A stretch of DNA of 5,222 nucleotides. Source: Acidobacteriaceae bacterium (lineage in GTDB: Bacteria > Acidobacteriota > Terriglobia > Terriglobales > Acidobacteriaceae). Where the stretch lies: the NCBI GenBank assembly GCA_003156495.1, contig PMHC01000131.1, forward strand, positions 2,825 through 8,046, in the 5' to 3' direction. A program made the translations under genes and the position numbers. A model generated the notes under the pieces. The model saw nothing but the letters and a program-made list of their open reading frames with translations, searched no databases and was not told the DNA's origin. Shown in pieces: positions 1 to 5,222 of the stretch; the first letter of the stretch is position 1, and the number at the start of each line of letters is the position of its first letter.

Positions 1-650
1 GCCGCAAGCCAAGGCATCGCGGAGCCGAGATGCGACTCGACCATCGGCGTAAGCGCGCCGGTTTGGGCGAGAGTGGCGAGGTAGCCGAAGTCCATCGAGC
101 CTGTCGAGAAAAAGATGGCGAGAAACGAGACCAGCAATGCCGCCGAACCGGCCATGGTGTAAACGAAAAACTGCGTGGCCGCGGGACCGCGCCGCGGACC
201 GCCCCACAGCTTGATGAGAAAGAAGGCGGGGATCAGGCTCAACTCCCAAAACAAAAACCAGTGGAAAAAATTAAGCGCGGTGAATGCGCCGAAAAGTCCC
301 GACTGGAGCATGAGAATCAGGCCGTAAAAGAACCCCGGCATGTGATGAACGCGATGCGCCGCGTCAACGGCCATCAGCGTAACGATGGCCGAAAGCACGA
401 GCATCAGCGCTCCCAGCCCGTCGACGCCAACGTGATATTCGATACCGAGCGAAGGCACCCAGGCCGCGCGTTCAACCAATCCAATCGAACCGTCGGCCGG
501 CAGTTGCGTCCAGACAAAAAGCGCGACGGCCAGCGAGGCCAGCCCGGAGAGCAGAGCTACGCCGCGCGCCTGCTTGCCGGAGAAAAGCGCGACAGCGGCG
601 CCGGCCAGCGGCAGCACGGTGAGCAGCGTGAGGATGGGAATTCCGTTCAT
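1..650 (-). CDS. nuoM: NADH-quinone oxidoreductase subunit M (NuoM), N-terminal 216 residues; 3' end outside window
   Basis: This is an antiporter-like proton-pumping subunit of the complex I membrane arm. I translated it by hand from the ATG at 650; the frame stays open for 216 codons to the left edge. Visible landmarks are a hydrophobic first helix (residues 4-23), the segment GIEYHVGVDGLG at about 69-80 that is typical of NuoM, and the stretch NFFHWFLFWELSLIPAFFLI at 127-146. Glu136 there occupies the place of the essential TM5 glutamate (E144 in E. coli NuoM). An AATQFFVYTMAGS motif follows at 157-169. The later channel lysines and the C-terminal half are not in the window; the family is usually about 500 residues. 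The start overlaps the nuoL stop in an ATGA, and a GGAG lies 9 nt upstream (660-663) inside nuoL, so translation is probably coupled to nuoL. Identification is secure; NuoL and NuoN are excluded by the motif wording and by the position after nuoL. Confidence 0.95.
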   Translation of the reverse strand, partial: MNGIPILTLLTVLPLAGAAVALFSGKQARGVALLSGLASLAVALFVWTQLPADGSIGLVERAAWVPSLGIEYHVGVDGLGALMLVLSAIVTLMAVDAAHRVHHMPGFFYGLILMLQSGLFGAFTALNFFHWFLFWELSLIPAFFLIKLWGGPRRGPAATQFFVYTMAGSAALLVSFLAIFFSTGSMDFGYLATLAQTGALTPMVESHLGSAMPWLA

Positions 651-2722
651 GGTCTCACGCTCCAAAGCAAAATCGCGACCAGCGCAACGACGCCGGCGGC
701 GAGAATGCGCAGGTAATTTTGCGCGCGGCCGCCTTCGACACGGGACAACAAACCGCCGCCGGTGGAAAGTTCCTCGCAGCCTTTATCGAATCCGCCGTCG
801 ATCCAGGCGCGATCGAAAAAGCGGCTGAAGCGCGCCCAAAGGCCGAAGAGCGCGGCGACGGCGGCGACCATGCCGCCCCATATACAGCGATCAAGCCAAT
901 CGGCCACGCGCGCCCACCAGTTGTAGAAGGCGACAACGGTCGCGCCATAAAGTTCGTCGACGTAAAGACGATCGCGCAAACCGGCCCAGAGCGTAGGCGC
1001 AATTTTTTCGAGCGCATCGGGCGCCTCCGGCTTGGGCGAGCGATCGCCATAAAACCGCCAGCCCAGCATCAGGCCAAAGATAACGACAATCGACGAAGCG
1101 GTCATCAGCGCCAATAGACGCGGATCGGCCATCGCGCGCAAATCGAAGACAACGGCACGGTCCTCAAGAAATGCGTGGAACCACGGCCAGGCAGGAGTTC
1201 CAATCGCGCCCAGCGCCATGGCGAAGAGCGCCAGAATCACCAGCGGCAACGTCATCGTCTTCGGGCTTTCGTGCGCCGTCTGGCGACCGCGCCAGTAACC
1301 GAAGAAAACGTAGCAGACTTGGCGCGTCATATAAAAAGCCGTCAGCAGCACGCCAAAGAGCAGCAGATAAAACGGCGCGCGAGAAATGCTCCAGCCATGC
1401 GCCGCTTCGAGGATGCCGTCCTTTGACCAGAAGCCGGAAAACAGCAGCGGAAAACCGCAGAGAGCCAACATGCCGATGGCGTAAGTGATGAAGGTAAGCG
1501 GCATGTCCACTTTCAAGCCGCCCATGCGGCGAATATCTTGCTCGTCGCGGCAGCCGTGAATCACCGAGCCCGCGCCCATGAAGAGCAGCGATTTGAAAAA
1601 TGCGTGCGTGATCAAATGAAACATGCCCACGGCCACGCCGCCCATCCCGAGGCCGGCCATCATGTAGCCAAGTTGCGAAATCGTGGAGTAGGCGAGAATG
1701 CGTTTGATGTCATTTTGCGCGATGGCGATGAGCGCGGCAAAAACCGCCGTCGCCGCGCCAACCCAGACGATGACCGTGAGCGCCACGGTTGTGCCGCCGG
1801 GTTGCGCTCCGGCCTGCATCAACGGATAAACACGCGCCACCAGAAAAACGCCGGCGGCAACCATTGTGGCCGCGTGAATCAGCGCGGAAACCGGCGTCGG
1901 CCCCTCCATCGCATCAGGCAGCCAGACGTGCAGCGGAAGCTGACCGCTCTTGCCCGCCGCACCGCAAAAAATCAGCAGACCGATCGCGCCGGCCGCGCTC
2001 AGCCCCAACGCCGCAGGCTGCGCGACGAGCGCGGCAAGCGCCGTTCCCTCAAGCGACCCTGTGCCGTAGTTATAGAAAAGCAGCGTGCCGGTTTGCGAAA
2101 AGAGCCACACAATCCCGAGCAGGAAAAACACATCGCCGACGCGCGTCACCAGAAATGCTTTCTTGGCCGCGGCGGCCGCTGCCGGCCGCTGATACCAGAA
2201 GCCAATCAGCAAATATGAAGTGAGGCCAACGATTTCCCAGCACATGAAGAGCAAAAGCAAGCTATTCGAAATCACCACGCCCAGCATCGCTCCGGCAAAA
2301 AGCGACATGAAGCAGAAAAAGCGCGTGAAGTTTTCGTCGTGGGCCATGTAGCCCAGCGAATAAATAAAAATCAGCAGACTGACGAAGCTGACCATCGCCA
2401 GCATGATCGCGGTAAGCGGATCGAGAATCCAGCCCAGATCGACGGCGGTTGAGCCGAATTGAAACCAGGTAAAGTTGACGACCTCGCGGACGGGATCGTT
2501 TTGCGCCCATCCGCTAAGAACGTAGCAAAAGCTGAGGAGCGAAAACAGCAGCGAAAAACTCAGCGCGCCAATCGCCAATGTAGCCGCGATCTTCCGGTAC
2601 GGCCGCCGAAGCAGCGCAATCAATCCCGAAGCCACAATCGGCACGGCGGGAATCAGCCACAGCGCCTGCGCGGCAGCCGATGACACAATGGCGGGATGAA
2701 AAGGAATCGCGGCTTGTATCAT
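647..2722 (-). CDS. nuoL: NADH-quinone oxidoreductase subunit L (NuoL)
   Basis: This is the distal proton-pumping subunit of complex I, a multi-spanning Mrp-antiporter-like membrane protein. All expected channel residues are visible: Glu163 in CWEIVGLTSYLLIGFW, Asp197 in FLVTRVGDVFF, Lys258 in GKSGQLPLHVWLPDAMEGPTPVSALIHAATMV with His283, Lys340 in QNDIKRILAYSTISQLGYM, His369 and His373 in FHLITHAFFKSLLFM, and Lys434 in GFWSKDGIL. The conserved YVDELYG at 587-593 precedes the C-terminal part, which leads to a last helix at about 672-688. The protein has 691 residues against 613 in E. coli. Part of the excess is in this C-terminal region (about 592-668), which contains a possible internal repeat. 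The ATG start lies 4 nt after the nuoK stop, with an AAAGGG (2730-2735) 7 nt upstream. The TGA stop overlaps the nuoM start. No frameshift or lost key residue is seen, so the subunit should be functional. Confidence 0.98.
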   Translation of the reverse strand: MIQAAIPFHPAIVSSAAAQALWLIPAVPIVASGLIALLRRPYRKIAATLAIGALSFSLLFSLLSFCYVLSGWAQNDPVREVVNFTWFQFGSTAVDLGWILDPLTAIMLAMVSFVSLLIFIYSLGYMAHDENFTRFFCFMSLFAGAMLGVVISNSLLLLFMCWEIVGLTSYLLIGFWYQRPAAAAAAKKAFLVTRVGDVFFLLGIVWLFSQTGTLLFYNYGTGSLEGTALAALVAQPAALGLSAAGAIGLLIFCGAAGKSGQLPLHVWLPDAMEGPTPVSALIHAATMVAAGVFLVARVYPLMQAGAQPGGTTVALTVIVWVGAATAVFAALIAIAQNDIKRILAYSTISQLGYMMAGLGMGGVAVGMFHLITHAFFKSLLFMGAGSVIHGCRDEQDIRRMGGLKVDMPLTFITYAIGMLALCGFPLLFSGFWSKDGILEAAHGWSISRAPFYLLLFGVLLTAFYMTRQVCYVFFGYWRGRQTAHESPKTMTLPLVILALFAMALGAIGTPAWPWFHAFLEDRAVVFDLRAMADPRLLALMTASSIVVIFGLMLGWRFYGDRSPKPEAPDALEKIAPTLWAGLRDRLYVDELYGATVVAFYNWWARVADWLDRCIWGGMVAAVAALFGLWARFSRFFDRAWIDGGFDKGCEELSTGGGLLSRVEGGRAQNYLRILAAGVVALVAILLWSVRP

Positions 2723-2726
2723 CCCT

Positions 2727-3038
2727 TCACCCTTTCATCCCATTCATCTGATCAAGATTGGTCGTGCCCGTGTGGCGATGAATGGCGATCACCAAGCCCA
2801 ATCCCACAGCGGCCTCGGCGGCTGCCACCGCGATTGAAAAAATCGCGAAAAGCATACCAGTTAGCGCCTCCGGATGCGGCCCATAGCGCCAGAAGGCAAT
2901 CAGATTCAGGTTAGCTGCGTTGAGCATCAACTCGATGCCGATCAGCACCAGAATCGCATTGCGGCGCACCAACGCTCCGGCCAAGCCGATAGCGAAGAGC
3001 ATCGCCGCAACAAGAAGGAAAGCTACGAGCGGATTCAC
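2727..3038 (-). CDS. nuoK: NADH-quinone oxidoreductase subunit K (NuoK)
   Basis: This is a small three-helix membrane subunit of complex I, MrpC-like, which sits between NuoJ and NuoN/NuoM and carries part of the central proton-transfer axis. The product is 103 residues, the usual family size (E. coli 100). Glu36 in LIGIELMLNAANLNL and Glu75 in AVAAAEAAVGLGLVIAI match the two functionally important membrane glutamates (E36 and E72 in E. coli). The three hydrophobic segments lie at about 3-22, 28-49 and 60-86, followed by a short polar tail. The start codon is GTG, overlapping the nuoJ TGA in a GTGA. A strong AAGGAGG seven nucleotides upstream (3046-3052) supports this start. nuoL follows after 4 nt. 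The assignment is secure. Confidence 0.97.
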   Translation of the reverse strand: MNPLVAFLLVAAMLFAIGLAGALVRRNAILVLIGIELMLNAANLNLIAFWRYGPHPEALTGMLFAIFSIAVAAAEAAVGLGLVIAIHRHTGTTNLDQMNGMKG

Positions 3039-3535
3039 TTGGCGCCCTCCTTCTCATGCATGGCGACAATCACCGCGCCAATCGTAGCCACGGTAAAAAG
3101 CAGGCCGGCAATTTCCAGCGGCAGCACATAGCGGCCCATCAACGCAAAACCAATTTCGCGCACCGTGACGACGGGAGCTGCCGCCTGTAGCGGCAAAGCA
3201 GCAGCGCTGCGCACCACGGCCCAGCCCAGCACGGCGAAGACGGCGGCGGCGATCACTGCTCCGGCAATCCATGTGCGGTTGAAGGCTCCCTTTCTGGGCG
3301 GCTCGGAACCATGCGTCAACAAAATAGCGAAGACCAGCAGAATCGCCACCGCGCCGATGTAAACCAGAATCTGCACAAAACCGGCGAACTGCGCGTCGAG
3401 TTCGAGATAAAGCAGCGCCAACCCGGCAAAGGCAACCGTCGTCGCCAGCGCGCAATGCACCAGCGGCTTAAGCAACACCGCAGCCAGCGCTCCGCCCAAC
3501 GTGAGAACCGCCAGAATGTAGAAGACGGGACTCAT
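3035..3535 (-). CDS. nuoJ: NADH-quinone oxidoreductase subunit J (NuoJ)
   Basis: This is a membrane subunit of complex I (ND6-like) whose third helix helps couple quinone chemistry to the proton pumps. From the ATG at 3535 the product is 166 residues (E. coli 184) with about five hydrophobic segments. The hallmark helix is FVQILVYIGAVAILLVFAILLT at about 53-74; Tyr59 in it matches the conserved Tyr of the pi-bulge in TM3. A second conserved block, GRYVLPLEIAGLLFTVATIGAVIVA, runs from about 134 to 158 and includes Glu141. An in-frame GTG at 3556 would add seven residues (MRKDGRT). I prefer the ATG because AAAGGA (3546-3551) lies 10 nt before it, no good ribosome site precedes the GTG, and MSPVFYILA is a normal NuoJ beginning. 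The stop overlaps nuoK. This gene follows the only real intergenic gap in the window. Confidence 0.95.
   Translation of the reverse strand: MSPVFYILAVLTLGGALAAVLLKPLVHCALATTVAFAGLALLYLELDAQFAGFVQILVYIGAVAILLVFAILLTHGSEPPRKGAFNRTWIAGAVIAAAVFAVLGWAVVRSAAALPLQAAAPVVTVREIGFALMGRYVLPLEIAGLLFTVATIGAVIVAMHEKEGAK
3046..3052 (-). promoter_or_regulatory. Ribosome binding site supporting the nuoK GTG start
   Basis: A consensus-like AAGGAGG on the minus strand, 7 nt before the GTG at 3038 and inside the last codons of nuoJ. The strong site may compensate for the weaker GTG start and keep the small subunit in step with its neighbours. Confidence 0.75.
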
Positions 3536-3592
3536 CGTTCGCCCATCCTTTCGCACGGCCGCAAAGCGACTGGCTCATTGTTCCCTGTTTTT
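3536..3592 (-). other. 57-nt intergenic gap between nuoH and nuoJ
   Basis: This is the only noncoding gap over 4 nt in the window. On the transcribed strand it continues a seven-A run begun in the nuoH TAA stop and ends in the nuoJ ribosome site. I see no stable hairpin: the best is a 4-bp TCGC/GCGA pairing around an 11-nt loop. There is no terminator-like U tract and no convincing -35/-10 pair, so it looks like a plain spacer. Confidence 0.6.
3546..3551 (-). promoter_or_regulatory. Ribosome binding site deciding the nuoJ start
   Basis: AAAGGA on the minus strand, 10 nt before the ATG at 3535. It lies downstream of the alternative GTG at 3556 and therefore favours the shorter 166-residue NuoJ. 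Confidence 0.6.
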
Positions 3593-4768
3593 TTATTCCG
3601 CATAGCGATAGCTCCTGGGGCCGTAGTGTTTTTTACGCATCTCGGCGCGGCCCAGCAGCACATAAGCCGCCACAAGAATCGCCGTCGAAACCACCCAGCG
3701 CAGCCAACCCTCGCCCATAAAGCGCCAGAGCGCGGTTACAAACAAATCGAGCAGCGTGAGCGGCAAAATAAACTTCCAGGCAAAGTTCATTAACTGATCC
3801 TGGCGCAGCCGCGGCAGCGTGCCGCGCATCCAGATAAAAACGAAAATCGAAAGCATCATCTTGCCGAAAAACCAGATCCACGAAGGAACCCATTCGAGCC
3901 CAGAGCAGGGCGCGGACCATCCGCCAAGAAAAAGCGTCACGCCCAATCCGGAGATCGAGAACATGGCCAGATACTCGCCCAAAAAGAAGAGCGCGAATTT
4001 AAAGCCCGAGTATTCGGTGTGGTAGCCGGCAACAAGTTCCGATTCGCCCTCGGGCAGATCGAAGGGCGAACGGTTGGTCTCGGCCGTGGTGGCAATCGCG
4101 TACATCACAAAACTCGCCAGCCCCCAGGGCGTGAAGATGTACCAGTGCGGCAGACCGCCACTATAAACATTCTGCGCCGCGACAATTTTGGTGAGCGAGA
4201 GCGAGCCGGCGATCATCACCACCGAAACCGACGAGAGCAGCAACACCACTTCATAGCTGATCATCTGCGCCACGGCGCGCATCGCGCCCAGCAGCGAATA
4301 TTTGTTACGGCTCGACCACCCAGCCATAAAAACCGCCAGTTCCGACGAGGCGCTCATGGCAAAAAAGAACAGCAGCCCGGCGTCCATATCGACCAGCACC
4401 ATGTTGCGCCCCATCGGCAGCACGGCAAAGCCCATAAAAACGGCGACCACCAGCACCAGCGGCGCAAGAAAATGCACGCCGGCATTAGCACTTGAAGGGA
4501 CAATGTCTTCTTTGGTAAGCGATTTGACGCCATCGGCCATCGGCTGCAAAAGGCCGAAGGGGCCCACGCGATTCGGGCCCAGCCGATTCTGGATGCGCGC
4601 CAAGCCCTTGCGCTCGAAGACTGTCGTCAGCGCGAAAAGCGCGGGAAAGACGCAAACGATAGCGACTACGCCGAGCACTACTCCAGCCGCAGGCCGCAAC
4701 AGGGCAGGCAAAAAGCTCACGAGCCAATCACGCAAGAGAATGAAAATCTGGTCTAGATTCGCGGCCAT
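3593..4768 (-). CDS. nuoH: NADH-quinone oxidoreductase subunit H (NuoH)
   Basis: This is the ND1-like membrane subunit at the junction of the peripheral and membrane arms of complex I; it forms much of the quinone-binding chamber. Conserved blocks in order are FERKGLARIQNRLGPNRVGPFGLLQPMADGVKSLTKED at 51-88, AGWSSRNKYSLLGAMRAVAQMISYE at 149-173 with Glu173, and AETNRSPFDLPEGESELVAGYHTEYSG at 229-255 with the acidic cluster Glu230, 240, 242 and 244. These are followed by FGKMMLSIFVFIWMRGTLPRLRQDQLM at 301-327. About eight hydrophobic segments are present. At 391 residues it is longer than E. coli NuoH (325), with extra residues at both ends and in the loop around 283-297; the polar tail includes RAEMRKKHYGPRSYRYAE. 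The ATG is 3 nt after the nuoI TAG and has an AAGGAGG (4779-4785) 10 nt upstream. The stop is TAA within an A-rich run. Its place after nuoI, not before it, is unusual. Confidence 0.97.
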   Translation of the reverse strand: MAANLDQIFILLRDWLVSFLPALLRPAAGVVLGVVAIVCVFPALFALTTVFERKGLARIQNRLGPNRVGPFGLLQPMADGVKSLTKEDIVPSSANAGVHFLAPLVLVVAVFMGFAVLPMGRNMVLVDMDAGLLFFFAMSASSELAVFMAGWSSRNKYSLLGAMRAVAQMISYEVVLLLSSVSVVMIAGSLSLTKIVAAQNVYSGGLPHWYIFTPWGLASFVMYAIATTAETNRSPFDLPEGESELVAGYHTEYSGFKFALFFLGEYLAMFSISGLGVTLFLGGWSAPCSGLEWVPSWIWFFGKMMLSIFVFIWMRGTLPRLRQDQLMNFAWKFILPLTLLDLFVTALWRFMGEGWLRWVVSTAILVAAYVLLGRAEMRKKHYGPRSYRYAE

Positions 4769-4771
4769 ACG

Positions 4772-5222
4772 CTACTCTCCTCCTTCGGCCGGCGCGGATT
4801 TCGGCGCAGCTGTTTTCGCAGTGGCCGCGGCCCTGGCTTCGGCTTTGGCTTTTTCTTCAGCGCGGCGCGCATCCACCTCGGCGGCATCGGTGGGATGGAT
4901 TATGCGAAAGTGCGCATTCGACTTGACCAGTTGCTCGCGATCGAACAGTAGACCGCCAAAGCGCTCGTCGGTAGCGTACTCAAAGCGCTGGTCCATCTTG
5001 ATCGCATCGAAGGGGCAGACCTCGACGCAAATCTGGCAGCTCATACAGACCGAAACGTCGATCTCAAAGCGCGCCGGATAGAATTGCGGCCGGCCCAGAT
5101 AATCCGGTTTCTTGTCCTGGCTCTTTTCAATAAAAATGCACTTGGGCGGACATTCTTTTTCGCAAATCTGGCAGGAGACGCAGCGCAGTCCGGCCTGCTT
5201 GTCCTCGCCGTCGTAGACCAGG
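4772..5222 (-). CDS. nuoI: NADH-quinone oxidoreductase subunit I (NuoI), 5' end outside window
   Basis: This is an iron-sulfur subunit of the complex I hydrophilic arm, carrying the two [4Fe-4S] clusters N6a and N6b that relay electrons toward cluster N2 and the quinone. The frame is open to the right edge: 149 residues are visible and the start is missing. An internal ATG at 5044 lies inside the second cluster motif and is not the true start. The first motif is CVSCQICEKECP (visible residues 14-25), the second CMSCQICVEVCP (59-70). Each supplies three cysteines to one cluster and its fourth cysteine to the other, as in known 2x[4Fe-4S] ferredoxin domains. The FYPARFEIDVSVC link before motif two matches the NuoI pattern (RWYPEFFRINFSRC in E. 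coli). After the core, about 38 residues form an Ala/Lys/Glu-rich, probably helical or disordered tail ending in APAEGGE. The end of the gene also encodes the ribosome site for nuoH. A generic ferredoxin is unlikely given the nuoH neighbour. Confidence 0.95.
   Translation of the reverse strand, partial: LVYDGEDKQAGLRCVSCQICEKECPPKCIFIEKSQDKKPDYLGRPQFYPARFEIDVSVCMSCQICVEVCPFDAIKMDQRFEYATDERFGGLLFDREQLVKSNAHFRIIHPTDAAEVDARRAEEKAKAEARAAATAKTAAPKSAPAEGGE
4779..4785 (-). promoter_or_regulatory. Ribosome binding site for nuoH, inside the nuoI 3' end
   Basis: AAGGAGG on the minus strand, 10 nt before the nuoH ATG. It is formed by the last Glu-Gly-Gly codons of nuoI, so a ribosome finishing nuoI covers it. 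This suggests translational coupling and supports the ATG at 4768. Confidence 0.75.

Noticed and set aside
30..716. 228-codon open frame on the plus strand over nuoM and the end of nuoL
   Set aside because: It is exactly antisense, codon for codon, to nuoM. The product is an Arg/Gln/Glu/His-rich polar sequence with no recognisable fold, as expected from the complement of a hydrophobic GC-rich gene.
1538..2218. 226-codon open frame on the plus strand inside nuoL
   Set aside because: An antisense shadow of the conserved nuoL core, with His/Arg/Gln-rich low-complexity composition and no family motif.
3536..3556. Longer NuoJ from the GTG at 3556
   Set aside because: No ribosome site precedes the GTG, while AAAGGA is well placed for the ATG at 3535. 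The extra residues MRKDGRT are untypical.
3468..3578. 36-residue out-of-frame small ORF on the minus strand starting in the nuoH-nuoJ gap and ending inside nuoJ
   Set aside because: Only a weak AGGGA three nucleotides before its ATG, and most of it is the +1 shadow of nuoJ. A leader-peptide role cannot be supported without conservation.
3586..3596. Seven-A run at the nuoH stop as a slippery or terminator sequence
   Set aside because: On the transcript it is an A tract after the stop codon, not a U tract after a hairpin. Any frameshift there would only extend NuoH by a few residues and is not needed for a complete protein.
4772..5044. A separate 90-residue single-cluster ferredoxin starting at the ATG at 5044
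   Set aside because: The frame continues upstream without a stop to the window edge and contains the first cluster motif. The ATG is the Met within CMSCQIC of NuoI.
4302..5081. 259-codon open frame on the plus strand across nuoH and nuoI
   Set aside because: It spans two conserved antisense genes and their junction and is dominated by Ser, Ala, Lys and Arg, with no recognisable domain. Length alone is expected from the codon bias.

Overview
This window is the interior of one respiratory complex I (NADH:quinone oxidoreductase, nuo) operon, transcribed entirely from the minus strand. In transcription order (right to left) it holds the 3' part of nuoI, then complete nuoH, nuoJ, nuoK and nuoL, and the 5' part of nuoM, which runs off the left edge. 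All assignments rest on family motifs read directly in the translations: the paired CxxCxxCxxxCP clusters of NuoI, the ERKG...NRxGPNRVGP and NRxPFDLPExESELVxGY motifs of NuoH, the VYIGAVAILLVFAI helix of NuoJ, the two membrane glutamates of NuoK, and the proton-channel Glu, Lys and His set of NuoL. In NuoM only the TM5 Glu and the VGVDGL motif lie in view.

Layout: nuoI (partial) 4772-5222; nuoH 3593-4768, starting 3 nt after the nuoI stop; a 57-nt gap; nuoJ 3035-3535; nuoK 2727-3038, overlapping the nuoJ stop by 4 nt (GTGA); nuoL 647-2722, 4 nt after nuoK; nuoM 1-650, overlapping the nuoL stop by 4 nt (ATGA). There are no promoters, terminators, RNA genes, mobile elements or CRISPR arrays that I can support, and no stretch over 300 bases without a gene. 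The plus strand has several long open frames, but all are antisense shadows of the nuo genes.

Function: NuoI carries two [4Fe-4S] clusters that pass electrons toward the quinone. NuoH forms the quinone chamber at the membrane junction. NuoJ and NuoK link it to the antiporter-like pumps NuoL and NuoM. The expected missing partners (nuoA-G, and nuoN) would lie to the right and left of the window.

Organism: a moderately GC-rich bacterium with an aerobic or anaerobic respiratory chain. The order I-H-J-K-L-M (nuoI before nuoH), a charged Ala/Lys/Glu tail on NuoI, and a long NuoL C-terminus ending in a GGGLLSRVEGGRAQNYLR-like segment do not resemble the Escherichia coli arrangement. From memory they fit PVC-group (Verrucomicrobiota-like) or Acidobacteriota-like bacteria, but this is a weak inference. 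I see no undescribed system here. It is a conserved housekeeping operon with a few modest oddities, listed as findings.
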